From an uncultured Prevotellaceae bacterium (GTDB lineage: Bacteria; Bacteroidota; Bacteroidia; Bacteroidales; Bacteroidaceae), in contig OMXS01000001.1 of NCBI GenBank assembly GCA_900315095.1, positions 1 through 64,000 of the forward strand: a stretch of 64,000 nt of DNA. The letters are read 5' to 3'. Positions 16,352-25,363 of the stretch are shown here, piece by piece. How positions within the stretch are numbered: the first letter of the stretch is position 1; each line of letters begins with the position of its first letter. The notes beneath the pieces were generated by a model, which did not search any database, was not told where the DNA came from, and saw nothing but the letters and a program-made list of their open reading frames with translations. A program made the position numbers and the translations under genes.

Positions 16352-17326
16352 ATGAAAAAACATCATATAGCACTGGCAATAACAGCCATCACGACTGTGG
16401 TAGGAATACTGGGTATAGTAAAAGGCGGAACACTACCCATGCACTGGAAAATAAACGGTGAGGTGGACCATTGGGGCAACAGTGGGGAACTTCTGATACC
16501 TATGGGCATCGCCATAGGGCTTTACCTGCTGTTCAGGTTTCTGGAGAAACATCCAGAATACAGCACTTTTAACGTGAGAAAAGAGGTGGAGAAGAAAGGC
16601 AGGGCGTTGCTGGCAGACTATAGCGCCAACATGAATGTCCTCGTTGCACTGATAATGCTCTACGCCACGCTCACCATAACCACGTTACTGCCCTTCACGC
16701 CCATAATGCCCATCATTATCGTAGTAGCGATGGTAGGCTACTCGATGTTCTTCACCCAAAGTGTGAGGCGGCTGAACCGCAACGCGGTGAAGGGTGAAAG
16801 TGCCGACGAGACAACGGTGAGCATGGCAGAGGCGGAGACAAACTATCTGGCAAACAGGCAGGCACCGCAAAATGTGTGGATATACTTTTTCGTTCCGTTC
16901 ACCATCATTGCACTATTGCTGACAGGGGTCATCGTGAGCCACTCCGCCGACCTGCTCCCGCTGTTTAGCGAGAAAGGATATGCCGAGGCTCTCGCAACGG
17001 GCAAGCCGTTGCTGGGAACGTTGGAAACAATAGGATATGTCGTCGCTATAGTGGTAACGATCGTCAACGCGCTGATAGTGACAATCGTCTTCCGCAACTA
17101 TGGAAGGGGCGAGATGTTCAGTGCCGGGAACGTGCGCAAGATGAAGTATGTTGAATATTCATTCATGGCGATGGGCATAGCATGCTTTACCTTCGCCCTA
17201 CTAACGGGGGGTGCTTTTTATGTAATCGCAGTACTGGCATTATTTATAGACTATATATTAAAACTTTTCATGCACACTTTCGTGAAAGGCTATCGTATGA
17301 AAGAGGAACAAGAGCTGACAATATAA
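16352..17326 (+). CDS. DUF1648-DUF2975-like membrane protein
   Basis: I start the gene at the ATG at 16352, not the upstream one at 16304, because MKKHHIALAITAITTVVGILG is a normal first membrane helix and the upstream 16 residues are atypical. The 324-residue product begins with a DUF1648/SdpI-like part (LPMHWKINGEVDHWGNSGE after helix 1), found in proteins tied to bacteriocin immunity and growth-phase control. Its last third (RNYGRGEMFSAGNVRKMKYVEYS ending MKEEQELTI, in two parts) looks like DUF2975. It therefore appears to be a fusion of two families. The HTH gene follows 13 bp later and probably regulates this operon. Confidence 0.65.
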   Translation: MKKHHIALAITAITTVVGILGIVKGGTLPMHWKINGEVDHWGNSGELLIPMGIAIGLYLLFRFLEKHPEYSTFNVRKEVEKKGRALLADYSANMNVLVALIMLYATLTITTLLPFTPIMPIIIVVAMVGYSMFFTQSVRRLNRNAVKGESADETTVSMAEAETNYLANRQAPQNVWIYFFVPFTIIALLLTGVIVSHSADLLPLFSEKGYAEALATGKPLLGTLETIGYVVAIVVTIVNALIVTIVFRNYGRGEMFSAGNVRKMKYVEYSFMAMGIACFTFALLTGGAFYVIAVLALFIDYILKLFMHTFVKGYRMKEEQELTI

Positions 17327-17339
17327 TAACACTGACGAG

Positions 17340-17549
17340 ATGGGAAAAATAATAGTAAACTTAGACGTAGAGATGGCTAAGAAGAAAGTGGGACTAGGCG
17401 AACTAGCTGAGCGCATAGGTCTTACACAAGCCAATCTCTCAATACTGAAGACGGGAAAGGCGAAGGCCATCCGCTTCACCACCCTCGAGGCGATATGCAA
17501 GGAGCTTGGGTGCCAGCCAGGGGATATCCTGGAGTATCGCGATGAGTAG
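17340..17549 (+). CDS. YozG-like HTH transcriptional regulator
   Basis: The 69-residue protein is a single Cro/CI-type helix-turn-helix (GLGELAERIGLTQANLSILKT, in part, then the GDILEY end) of the HTH_26 type. It lies 13 bp after the DUF1648/DUF2975 gene. This pairing with DUF2975 is common in bacteria, and the regulator is expected to control the pair. No membrane or ligand domain is present. Confidence 0.85.
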   Translation: MGKIIVNLDVEMAKKKVGLGELAERIGLTQANLSILKTGKAKAIRFTTLEAICKELGCQPGDILEYRDE

Positions 17550-17620
17550 TTCATACGCGAATTACATTTAATATAAAAAATAGTGTAAAGAAATAATTAA
17601 CGTTTTAAATAAATAGAATT

Positions 17621-17938
17621 ATGATTATCAGTACAACCCCTACACTGGAGGGTAACCCAGTGAGACAGTATCTGGGAGTAGTGACAGGCGAAACCATAGT
17701 CGGAGCAAACATCTTCAAGGACTTCCTGGCAGGTATCCGCGACATCGTGGGCGGACGCGCCGGTTCTTATGAGAAAGTGCTCATTGAAGCAAAAGACGCA
17801 TCAATGGCAGAGATGCAGCAGAGAGCCGAAGCAATGGGCGCCAACGCCATCTTGGGAGTTGACATCGACTACGAGACAGTGGGCGAAGGCGGCACCATGC
17901 TCATGGTGGCTACCAGCGGCACAGCTGTGATTATTTAA
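17621..17938 (+). CDS. YbjQ/UPF0145 family protein
   Basis: The 105-residue protein matches the YbjQ (UPF0145, putative heavy-metal-binding) family. It begins [10 protein letters not shown], has [17 protein letters not shown] and a central RAGSYEKVL, then [16 protein letters not shown] and a hydrophobic C-terminal strand. The family forms a pentamer, but its function is not settled. No histidine or cysteine is present in the parts I can read, so metal binding is doubtful. The ECF sigma promoter and gene follow 88 bp downstream. Confidence 0.85.
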   Translation: MIISTTPTLEGNPVRQYLGVVTGETIVGANIFKDFLAGIRDIVGGRAGSYEKVLIEAKDASMAEMQQRAEAMGANAILGVDIDYETVGEGGTMLMVATSGTAVII

Positions 17939-17966
17939 AAGAAAAAGAAAATTTTTCCATATCTTG

Positions 17967-17998
17967 TGTAGTTTTTCAGAAACTTGTGCGTCTAACGT
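17967..17998 (+). promoter_or_regulatory. ECF-type promoter motif, copy 2 (sigma gene)
   Basis: TGTAGTTTTTC (17967-17977), a 10-bp spacer and GCGTCTAACGT (17988-17998), followed by AGAAATC, match copy 1 at 15042-15074. It is 28 bp before the sigma gene, so self-activation is likely. Confidence 0.7.
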
Positions 17999-18025
17999 GT
18001 AGAAATCAATAATTAAGAAACAGAA

Positions 18026-18496
18026 ATGGAACAGAAAGAAACCGATTTCTCTCGGATTATCAGAGAGCAGAAGAGCACCATTTACACCGTGTGCTATATG
18101 TTCTCTAAAGACAAGCAAGAGGTGGACGACCTCTTCCAGGAGGTGCTCGTTAAGCTGTGGCAAGGCTACGACACATTCCAAGGAAAGAGTGACCTGCGCA
18201 CATGGGTGTATAAGGTGAGCCTCAACACATGCATCTCGATAGACCGCAAGAAGAAACGACGTAAAGCACAACCACTCATCGAGGGCATTGACCTCTTCGA
18301 CAAGAACGATGCCGACAACCGTCAAACCGATCTGCTGCACCAGCGCATACAGAAGCTTCAGGCATTCGACCGCGCCATCGTGCTGCTCTGGCTCGAGAAC
18401 ATGAGTTACGACGAGATAGCGCAGATAGTGGGAATCTCGGTGAAGAACGTCTCTGTGAGACTCTATCGAATCAAGGAACAACTGAAAAACGGATAA
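18026..18496 (+). CDS. ECF RNA polymerase sigma factor
   Basis: The 156-residue protein has sigma region 2 (about 10-80, with KQEVDDLFQEVLVKLWQGYDTF) and region 4 (about 105-155, with MSYDEIAQIVGISVKNVSVRLYR). It lacks the extra domains of larger sigma factors. A promoter motif shared with the DUF3836 gene precedes it. The membrane protein after it (18538) may act as its regulator, since ECF factors are commonly followed by a membrane anti-sigma factor. Confidence 0.92.
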   Translation: MEQKETDFSRIIREQKSTIYTVCYMFSKDKQEVDDLFQEVLVKLWQGYDTFQGKSDLRTWVYKVSLNTCISIDRKKKRRKAQPLIEGIDLFDKNDADNRQTDLLHQRIQKLQAFDRAIVLLWLENMSYDEIAQIVGISVKNVSVRLYRIKEQLKNG

Positions 18497-18537
18497 AACA
18501 ATTCACTCAAATATAAACTAATAAAACTATACAAGAT

Positions 18538-19131
18538 ATGGAAAATATTAATGATTTCAACGAACTGGAGGAGATGCGCCAGCAAATAAAGGCGCTGAAG
18601 GAAAAGGTTGACCGCAAAGGCTTCCTTAACGAAAACCTGGTGAAAAAGTCTATACAGAGCAAGATGAGGAGTATCCATAGCACAATATACACACTTATCG
18701 CCTTGTGTGCACTTGTAACACCCATTTGGATTCTGATAAAGATGCAACACAACCTCTCATGGGCACACCTCATTTGCACACTCCTAATGATGTATGTATC
18801 GCTGTTCTTCGACTGGTACGTCAGCCGAATGGATGTGGGAAGGATGGGTGACGATCTGAAAGAGACTGCCCGCCAGCTGCTGAAAATGAAGGAACGGCGT
18901 GCTATGCACGAGAAGATAGGAATGTTTGTAGTAATTCCTATATGGGGACTCTGGACTGGATATGAGTTCTACACCAACATCAAAGATCCATTCCTTGCTA
19001 AGGCTGTAATTATAGGAGCTGGAGTTGGTGCCATAATCGGCATAATCGTCGGTATAAGCATCTACTTCCGGATGCAGCGAAAGAACACCGAGATGCTTGA
19101 AGAGATAAAGTCGATCACCGAGGAAGAATAA
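18538..19131 (+). CDS. Membrane protein, possible partner of the ECF sigma factor
   Basis: The 197-residue protein has a charged coiled N-terminal part (about 1-45), then four membrane helices (about 47-66, 76-92, 127-145, 156-176) and a charged tail. No zinc-binding anti-sigma motif (HxxxCxxC) is visible. Position directly after the sigma gene and the cytoplasmic N-terminal coil suggest an anti-sigma role, but the sequence itself does not show it. A terminator lies at 19147-19175. Confidence 0.55.
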   Translation: MENINDFNELEEMRQQIKALKEKVDRKGFLNENLVKKSIQSKMRSIHSTIYTLIALCALVTPIWILIKMQHNLSWAHLICTLLMMYVSLFFDWYVSRMDVGRMGDDLKETARQLLKMKERRAMHEKIGMFVVIPIWGLWTGYEFYTNIKDPFLAKAVIIGAGVGAIIGIIVGISIYFRMQRKNTEMLEEIKSITEEE

Positions 19132-19146
19132 AAGATACTTTTACTT

Positions 19147-19175
19147 GTAGGGACAGTTGGTGATGCTGTCCCTAC
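19147..19175 (+). terminator. Terminator of the ECF operon
   Basis: GTAGGGACAG (19147-19156) and its exact complement (19166-19175) form a 10-bp stem with a 9-base loop, followed by TTTT. Confidence 0.8.
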
Positions 19176-19208
19176 TTTTCACGAATCTTAAGAAACAATA
19201 ATAAAACA

Positions 19209-20114
19209 ATGAAAAAGATTATCATCTCACTCGCGCTGCTGCTTACGGCAGCACTCAGCGCAAACGCACAGTTGCTCTACAAGATTTCTGGCAACGGACT
19301 CACACATGACAGTTACATCATAGGCACCTATCATCTGGCACCTGTGAGCTTCGCCGACAGCATTCCGGGTCTGCAGGCAGCACTTGACGCCACCGAGCAG
19401 GTATGCGGTGAACTCGAAATGAGCGACATGACATTGTCAGAAAACACCATGAAGATGCAGAAGGCAATGATGTTGGAAGACGGCAAAACGCTCACCTCTT
19501 TGCTTACCGCTGAGCAACAGGCGAAACTCAACACCGTGCTTACAAACACTTTGGGCGCCGACCTCACCAACCCAATGGTGAAACAGCAACTAGACCCACT
19601 GGCACCTAAGGCGTTGATGACGCAACTCTCGCTCGTCACCTACCTGAAGCGCAATCCCAACTTCAACCCTCTGAATTCGTTCGATGGATATTTCCAAGAC
19701 TTGGCCAAGGAGAAAGGCAAAGAGGTGAAGGGCTTCGAGACTATAGATTTCCAAATAGAAGCAATGTTTAAGGGCGACACAATGGAGCGCCAGGTGGAAC
19801 TGTTGATGTGCTTCTGCGACAACTTCGAGTACATGGACCTTCAGGCAGAACGACTCACAAAGGCATATTTCGCACAGGACTTAAAGGGAGTTGAGGAAAT
19901 CACGGACGAGCGCTTTAACAACTCATGCGACGACACCGCCGAGGAACAGGAGCGCATGATCTACGGACGCAACGACAACTGGCTGATCAAGATGCCTACT
20001 ATCATGAAAGAGAAATCTACGTTTTTCGCCGTAGGCGCTGCCCATCTCGTTGGCGAGCGCGGTGTTCTCAACGGCCTCCGCAAGGCAGGATACACCGTAA
20101 CAGGAGTGAAGTGA
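19209..20114 (+). CDS. TraB/GumN family protein (exported)
   Basis: The 301-residue protein has a signal peptide (cut near SANAQ, residue 20) and the family's paired motifs: GTYHLAP near the N-terminus (about 39-45) and VGAAHLVGERGVLNGLRKAGY at the C-terminus (about 275-295, read in two parts). The two histidines and an early Glu (CGELEM) match the metal-site residues of the TIKI-type proteases related to this family. Bacterial TraB/GumN proteins are thought to be periplasmic metalloproteases; the substrate here is unknown. It stands alone between two terminator/promoter gaps. Confidence 0.85.
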   Translation: MKKIIISLALLLTAALSANAQLLYKISGNGLTHDSYIIGTYHLAPVSFADSIPGLQAALDATEQVCGELEMSDMTLSENTMKMQKAMMLEDGKTLTSLLTAEQQAKLNTVLTNTLGADLTNPMVKQQLDPLAPKALMTQLSLVTYLKRNPNFNPLNSFDGYFQDLAKEKGKEVKGFETIDFQIEAMFKGDTMERQVELLMCFCDNFEYMDLQAERLTKAYFAQDLKGVEEITDERFNNSCDDTAEEQERMIYGRNDNWLIKMPTIMKEKSTFFAVGAAHLVGERGVLNGLRKAGYTVTGVK

Positions 20115-20170
20115 TTTATAATTATATTTAAAAACACGTCGTTATTAATAGGTCTTGGCGAATTATTTGT

Positions 20171-20178
20171 TAATTTTG
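20171..20178 (+). promoter_or_regulatory. -7 box of the M16 peptidase gene
   Basis: TAATTTTG matches TAnnTTTG, 50 bp before the start at 20228. The upstream -33 element is not clear. Confidence 0.55.
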
Positions 20179-20227
20179 CAGTCCTAATATCATTGAAACT
20201 CTAATTTATCATTTCAATTAATATAGT

Positions 20228-23053
20228 ATGAAACTGAAAAGATTCTTTATTGCTGCTGCGCTTCTGGTTATGAGCGCCACAGCATTGATGGCACAAGAGT
20301 TGCCTCCTATCCCGAAGGACGACAAGGTGCGCATCGGAAAATTGGACAACGGACTTACTTATTACATCCGTAACAACAACTGGCCTGAGAACAAGGCTAA
20401 CTTCTACATCGCTCAGCGCGTGGGCTCTATCCAGGAGAACGACGACCAGCGCGGTCTGGCTCACTTCCTCGAGCACATGGCATTCAACGGCTCTGAGCAT
20501 TTCCCCGACTCTACATTGTTGGAGTACACTCGTTCATTGGGCGTGGAGTTTGGTAGCGACCTCAATGCTTACACCTCTATCGACCAGACGGTTTACCGCA
20601 TCAGCAACGTGCCTACAAAGCGTGCTGCAGCCATCGACTCTTGTATCCTCATTCTGAAGGACTGGTCTAATGGCCTGACACTCGACTCTAAAGAAATTGA
20701 CAAGGAGCGCGGTGTCATTCATCAGGAGTGGCAGCTCAACGAGGGACCTGGCCAGCGCATGTACCAGAAGATTCTGCCAGCACTCTATCCTGGCTGTAAG
20801 TACGGCGAGCGCTTGCCTATCGGTCTTATGGAAATCGTTGACAACTTCGAGCCCGACGTGCTCCGCGCATACTACCGCAAGTGGTATCGCCCAGACAACC
20901 AGGCAATCATCGTTGTCGGCGATGTTGACGTCGACCATGTAGAGGCAGTAATCAAGGACCTCTGGAAAGACGCTGTGGTTCCTGCCGATGCAGCACAGGT
21001 GATTGACGAGCCAGTGCCCGACAATGCCGAGCCTATCTACGTTTTCGAGAAAGACAAAGAACAGAAATACTCTCTCATAAGCGTGATGATGAAGCACGAA
21101 ATCGTGGAGAAAGAGGAGAAGGAGAACATCGGCTACCTGCTCGACCAGTATGCAAAGAGTATTATCGGCATGATGTTCAACCTGCGCTTCGAGGAAATGG
21201 CAAAGAAGGCCGACTGCCCATTCGTTGCTGCCGATGCACAAGACGGACAGTATATCCTCTCTAAGACAATGGACAACTTCGAACTGAACGCTATGGCGAA
21301 GGACGGCAAGGACCTCGAGGCCCTCGCTGCCATCTATCGCGAGGCACAGCGCGTGCGCCAGTTCGGTTTCACTCCGGGTGAGTACGACCGCTGCAAGAAC
21401 GAGTACCTGAGCCAGTTGGAGAAGCAATACAACAACCGCGACAAGGTTGAGAACGCCACTTACGGCAATCTCTATCGCGACAACTATCTCGACAACGAGC
21501 CAATACCTTCTATCGAGGTGAAATATCAGGTGATGTCTCAACTTATCAAGTCGCCGATGATTGGCGTTGAGATGATTAACGAGTATGCTAAGGAACTCAT
21601 CAGCGAGCAAGACTCCAACCTTGTGGTGCTCATCATGGCACAGGAGAAGGATGGCAAGACTTATCCCGACAAGGCCGGTATGGCACAGGCCATCAGCAAA
21701 GTGCGCGGCGAGAAACTCGAGGCTTATGTTGACAACACCAAGAACGAGCCGCTCATCGCTCCCGACGCAATGCCGAAACCTGGCAAGATTGTAAAGGAGA
21801 AGGAGAACGCACAGTTCGGATACAAGGAACTGGAGTTGAGCAACGGCGCCAAGGTGGTGCTGAAGAAGACCGACTTCAAGAACGACGAAATCGTGTTCCA
21901 GGCAATGGCTAAGGGCGGTAAGGGACTCTACGGACCAGAGGACTTCATCAACCTGAAATACTTCGGCACCATGATGGAAGCAAGCGGACTGGGCACATTC
22001 TCTAACAACGACGTGCAGAAAGCTCTCTACGGCAAGCAGGTGGGCATTTCGCTCGACTTGGGCAACTACTACAACTACATCTCTGGTAACTCTGTGCCTA
22101 AGGACATCGAGACAGCGATGCAGCTCATCTACCTCCACTTCACCAACGTTTCGAAGGACGAGGAGTCATTCAACTCTATCAAGGAGCAACTCGCTCTGAT
22201 GCTTGCAAACAAAAACCTGCAGCCAGAGTCGGTGTTCAGCGACTCTGTGTCACTCACCATCTACGACCACAACCCACGCTTTGCTCCTACATGCAAGGAA
22301 GACCTTGACAAGATTAGCTACGACCGCATCATGCAGATATGGAAAGAGCGCTTCAGCAACGCACGCGGCTACGAGTTCTACTTCGTGGGCAACTTCGACG
22401 AGGCAGCCATTCGTCCACTCATCGAGCAGTACATCGCATCGCTGCCTTCACAGAAGAAAGCAGGCAACTGGAAGGAAGTTGAAAGCTTCGCCAAAGGCAA
22501 AATTGACAACAGCTTCACACGCAAGATGGAGTCGCCAAAGGCTCTCGCATTCAAGTTGTGGCACATGCCTGCTACATACAACCTTGAGAACTCTGTTCTC
22601 GCCGACGCAGCAGGACAGTTGCTCATGATGGTTTACCTGAAGGACATCCGCGAGGACGCCAGCGCAGCATACACCGTGTCTGCACAGGGTTCTCTCCGTC
22701 GCACAGGCGACAAGGCATTGGTAGTGATGCAGGCAGTATGCCCGATGGACCCAGAGAAGGCACAGACAGCTCTCAGTCTCCTTGCAAAGGGTATGGCCGA
22801 CAACACCATCAAGGTGGATGCTGACAAGGTGGCTAAGATTAAGGAGAACATGCTTAAGAACGCTGACACCGATGCCAAGAGCAACTCTCACTGGATGGAT
22901 GTCATCGACGAGTACATCTGGACAAACGTTGACCTGCAGACCAACTACAAGAAGGTGGTTAACGACCTCACCCCAGAGAAGATTGCTGCATTCCTGAAGC
23001 AACTCGTTGACAAGGGAAGCCAAATCGATGTCACCATGACTCCTGAGAAGTAA
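20228..23053 (+). CDS. M16 family zinc metallopeptidase (exported)
   Basis: The 941-residue protein has a signal peptide (cut near LMAQ, residue 23) and the size of a double M16 enzyme. The inverted zinc motif HxxEH is His79-Phe-Leu-Glu82-His83 in AHFLEHMAFNGSEHFP; the third ligand is probably Glu167 in ERGVIHQE. The second half (from about 530) is the inactive partner domain that closes the chamber. Related enzymes in Bacteroidales degrade peptides in the periplasm and are often strongly expressed. Codons are biased to C/G-ending forms, consistent with high expression. A long perfect terminator hairpin follows at 23076-23115. Confidence 0.92.
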   Translation: MKLKRFFIAAALLVMSATALMAQELPPIPKDDKVRIGKLDNGLTYYIRNNNWPENKANFYIAQRVGSIQENDDQRGLAHFLEHMAFNGSEHFPDSTLLEYTRSLGVEFGSDLNAYTSIDQTVYRISNVPTKRAAAIDSCILILKDWSNGLTLDSKEIDKERGVIHQEWQLNEGPGQRMYQKILPALYPGCKYGERLPIGLMEIVDNFEPDVLRAYYRKWYRPDNQAIIVVGDVDVDHVEAVIKDLWKDAVVPADAAQVIDEPVPDNAEPIYVFEKDKEQKYSLISVMMKHEIVEKEEKENIGYLLDQYAKSIIGMMFNLRFEEMAKKADCPFVAADAQDGQYILSKTMDNFELNAMAKDGKDLEALAAIYREAQRVRQFGFTPGEYDRCKNEYLSQLEKQYNNRDKVENATYGNLYRDNYLDNEPIPSIEVKYQVMSQLIKSPMIGVEMINEYAKELISEQDSNLVVLIMAQEKDGKTYPDKAGMAQAISKVRGEKLEAYVDNTKNEPLIAPDAMPKPGKIVKEKENAQFGYKELELSNGAKVVLKKTDFKNDEIVFQAMAKGGKGLYGPEDFINLKYFGTMMEASGLGTFSNNDVQKALYGKQVGISLDLGNYYNYISGNSVPKDIETAMQLIYLHFTNVSKDEESFNSIKEQLALMLANKNLQPESVFSDSVSLTIYDHNPRFAPTCKEDLDKISYDRIMQIWKERFSNARGYEFYFVGNFDEAAIRPLIEQYIASLPSQKKAGNWKEVESFAKGKIDNSFTRKMESPKALAFKLWHMPATYNLENSVLADAAGQLLMMVYLKDIREDASAAYTVSAQGSLRRTGDKALVVMQAVCPMDPEKAQTALSLLAKGMADNTIKVDADKVAKIKENMLKNADTDAKSNSHWMDVIDEYIWTNVDLQTNYKKVVNDLTPEKIAAFLKQLVDKGSQIDVTMTPEK

Positions 23054-23075
23054 TTCTCTTTTTAAAGTAGGACAT

Positions 23076-23115
23076 AGAGTGCAGAATGTAGAATTATGAT
23101 TACATTCTGCACTCT
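23076..23115 (+). terminator. Terminator after the M16 gene
   Basis: AGAGTGCAGAATGTA (23076-23090) and its exact complement (23101-23115) form a 15-bp stem with a 10-base loop, then a T-rich tail. A second hairpin (CCCTTATT 23195-23202 with 23208-23215) follows. Confidence 0.8.
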
Positions 23116-23254
23116 TCGTTTTCTCTTGATTTGCAAGTCACGCGTGTTTTTGAAACCAAATTTGAAAAGACATATACTTTTCCACTATCGTTCTCCCTTA
23201 TTACGAAAATAAGGGATAGGGAACTGTCATTAAGACAATATAATTGCTTTTTTT

Positions 23255-23329
23255 GTATATTTTGCGACACATTTTGCACTTTCTTTTCATGAATTGTCGC
23301 AAATATACGTCATTGTCGCAACAATATAC
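23255..23329. promoter_or_regulatory. Inverted repeat, possible operator upstream of the barrel gene
   Basis: GTATATTTTGCGACA (23255-23269) has two inverted copies, TGTCGCAAATATAC (23295-23308) and TGTCGCAACAATATAC (23314-23329). They lie just ahead of the promoter at 23350-23380. The three half-sites could bind a dimeric regulator or form alternative hairpins. Confidence 0.45.
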
Positions 23330-23349
23330 ACTAATAATTCTGCTTTTTC

Positions 23350-23380
23350 TTGCCGGGCGTGAAAAACTGCCTTAACTTTG
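23350..23380 (+). promoter_or_regulatory. Promoter of the beta-barrel gene
   Basis: TTG (23350-23352), 20 bp, TAACTTTG (23373-23380). It shows that the upstream in-frame ATG at 23378 lies in the promoter, so the gene starts at 23417. Confidence 0.75.
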
Positions 23381-23416
23381 CACCCGATAAACAGAACAAC
23401 TAAAATTTTTATTAAA

Positions 23417-24016
23417 ATGAAAAAGATTGCAATTTTGGCAGTAGCCGCCATAATGACTACACTGAGTGTTAATGCACAGAATGGTTATGAAGAGACAAAG
23501 CATGAGATTGCTGTCAGTTACGGAATTGACTCTAACTCGCAGATTCTTGATGTGTTCGAAAACATAGGTGGTGTGCTGAGTGGTGTTTCTTTTGACAACG
23601 AAAAGTTCATAGGTCCTGTCGCTTTAGAGTATTTCTATCATGTTAATCCTATGTTAAGTGTAGGTGGTATAGTAGCATACGGTCACTGCAAGCAGGACGT
23701 GTTTGAGTCAAAGAACAGCAAGATAGGTGAGATCAAGAACAATTATATCACCGTGATGCCGTCAGTAAAGTTCAACTGGCTTCGTAAGAAGAATTTCGGA
23801 ATGTACTCGAAACTTGCAGCTGGTGTTACTTTCCGCGACATGAAGTTTAAGGCTATTGAAGGCAAGTCGAAGAATGATGACGACAAGATGACACACTTCA
23901 ACTGGCAAGCATCGCTTATCGGTATTGAGGTTGGTAGTCCTACAGTACGTGGATTTGCTGAGGTTGGTATGGGTGAGCAGGGTATTGTCTGCGCCGGTTT
24001 ACGTTGTAAGTTCTAA
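23417..24016 (+). CDS. Outer-membrane beta-barrel protein
   Basis: I set the start at 23417 (MKKIAILAVAAIMTTLSVNAQ, a signal peptide) because the promoter covers the earlier ATG. The 199-residue protein has alternating strands rich in Gly and aromatic residues and ends in GIVCAGLRCKF, with the terminal Phe typical of BAM-inserted barrels. Eight strands or so are likely. It resembles small Bacteroidetes porin-like proteins of unknown cargo. Transcription is probably controlled through the inverted repeats at 23255-23329. Confidence 0.7.
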   Translation: MKKIAILAVAAIMTTLSVNAQNGYEETKHEIAVSYGIDSNSQILDVFENIGGVLSGVSFDNEKFIGPVALEYFYHVNPMLSVGGIVAYGHCKQDVFESKNSKIGEIKNNYITVMPSVKFNWLRKKNFGMYSKLAAGVTFRDMKFKAIEGKSKNDDDKMTHFNWQASLIGIEVGSPTVRGFAEVGMGEQGIVCAGLRCKF

Positions 24017-24036
24017 TAGATTATTAATATAAAAGT

Positions 24037-24087
24037 AAAAGGCTATTTTACTGACCGTATATATTGGTCGGTAAAATGGCCTTTTTT
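24037..24087. terminator. Strong terminator after the barrel gene
   Basis: Two 20-bp arms (24037-24056 and 24066-24085) pair with two mismatches, followed by a T-run. On the minus strand an A/T-rich flank could also end the operon at 24212. Confidence 0.85.
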
Positions 24088-24211
24088 ACTGTCATGGAAA
24101 CATTTGAAAAGTTTCTCTTTGTCTTGAAATGGAGCAACCACACACCATCCATCATATTAATATGAGCGTGTGCGCACGCCGCATATCCGTAACATGAGAT
24201 TGCATTCCTCT

Positions 24212-25351
24212 CTACGGGAGTGGGGTCGGAGATGAGACTTTTGCTCCCATGTATGTCCCCTTCCTCCACAGCGCCTCGGCAGGACCGCGTTGGTGGCGGC
24301 GAGCCCAGAGACAGGTGACGACAATCTGAAGTATCACCATACCCGCACCCGCAAGTATCGTATAGGTACGCCCGAGAACACAGTAGAGTCCAAAGCCGTA
24401 ACCGTAGAAAAGGAAACATCCTATCACCGACTGCAGCAGATAGTTGCTTAGGCTCATCCGTCCGAAGGTGCATACCGGCGCAAGCATCTTTCTCAGACGT
24501 GCCGAAGCATACCACAACAGCACTATTGCCGATATCTCCGTAAGCAGCACAGCAAGGTTGAATATGGGTGATAGATATTGGATGATGGGTGTTGGGTGTT
24601 GGTTAGATAATAGCGGCGTCCACAAACACCAAACGCCTATCACCAAGCAGCCAACGGCCAGAATCAACTTCCACACAAGAAGATTTTGACCCTCATTACA
24701 GAACATGCGGGTGCGGCCGAACAGCAACCCCAAGAGGAAGAGGCCAAACGTCTGCGTCAGGCGCCCCGTAAAAGTGAAATATCCCATATTGGCAACGAAG
24801 GCATAGCGCACATTCATCACTACGTTCTGCCAGAAACCACTCTCTTGATGGTGCTGCGCCAGCAAGGCATAGTCGCTCCATATCCAGTCGGACGGCATCG
24901 TCCAGCCGCTGAGCAGTTGCCACAGTTCGAAGGGTTGTGCCAAGACCAACACCGTCAGCACCCACAACCAGCGGTTGCTAAGCCTGCTGCACAGAATCAA
25001 GAGCAGTCCGCAGAGGGAATACGAGGTAAGTATGTCGCCGTCGTAAACGGCAATGTTCACCATTCCGATGACAAACAACAGCACCATGCGCCAAGCAAAG
25101 CGCCAGCGCGACATCGAACGGCTAAGCATGATATGGAAAGTGAGACCGAACAACAGGGCAAAGATTCCGTACATCTTGCCTGAAAGCAACAGCGTGGCAA
25201 TGCCGAAAACATCTTCGTCGCAAGCCAACGTGAACCGTGCGTCAGGATAGAAAGCATTGAACGACTCCACGGCATGATACAGTATGATGCCCGCCACAGC
25301 CACACCGCGCAGCGCGTCGGCCACCTCTATGCGCTCACTTGTCTGCCCCAT
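24212..25351 (-). CDS. DUF418 family membrane protein
   Basis: The 379-residue protein opens with RIEVADALRGVAVAGIILYH, the family signature, and has about ten membrane helices. DUF418 (YeiB-like) proteins are related to acyltransferase-type membrane proteins and are of unknown function. The DUF4421 gene ends 12 bp upstream, so the two form an operon. A heptanucleotide array encodes a loop (about 249-263, NQHPTPIIQYL) between two helices. The last residues (SSPTPLP) are low-complexity. Confidence 0.8.
   Translation of the reverse strand: MGQTSERIEVADALRGVAVAGIILYHAVESFNAFYPDARFTLACDEDVFGIATLLLSGKMYGIFALLFGLTFHIMLSRSMSRWRFAWRMVLLFVIGMVNIAVYDGDILTSYSLCGLLLILCSRLSNRWLWVLTVLVLAQPFELWQLLSGWTMPSDWIWSDYALLAQHHQESGFWQNVVMNVRYAFVANMGYFTFTGRLTQTFGLFLLGLLFGRTRMFCNEGQNLLVWKLILAVGCLVIGVWCLWTPLLSNQHPTPIIQYLSPIFNLAVLLTEISAIVLLWYASARLRKMLAPVCTFGRMSLSNYLLQSVIGCFLFYGYGFGLYCVLGRTYTILAGAGMVILQIVVTCLWARRHQRGPAEALWRKGTYMGAKVSSPTPLP
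24566..24607 (-). repeat. Heptanucleotide array inside the DUF418 gene
   Basis: Six 7-mers in plus-strand reading (GGGTGTT twice, GGATGAT) match the pseudokinase array at 2995-3036. It codes for an extramembrane loop and keeps the frame. Confidence 0.65.
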
Positions 25352-25363
25352 GCCTCCTTTTCT

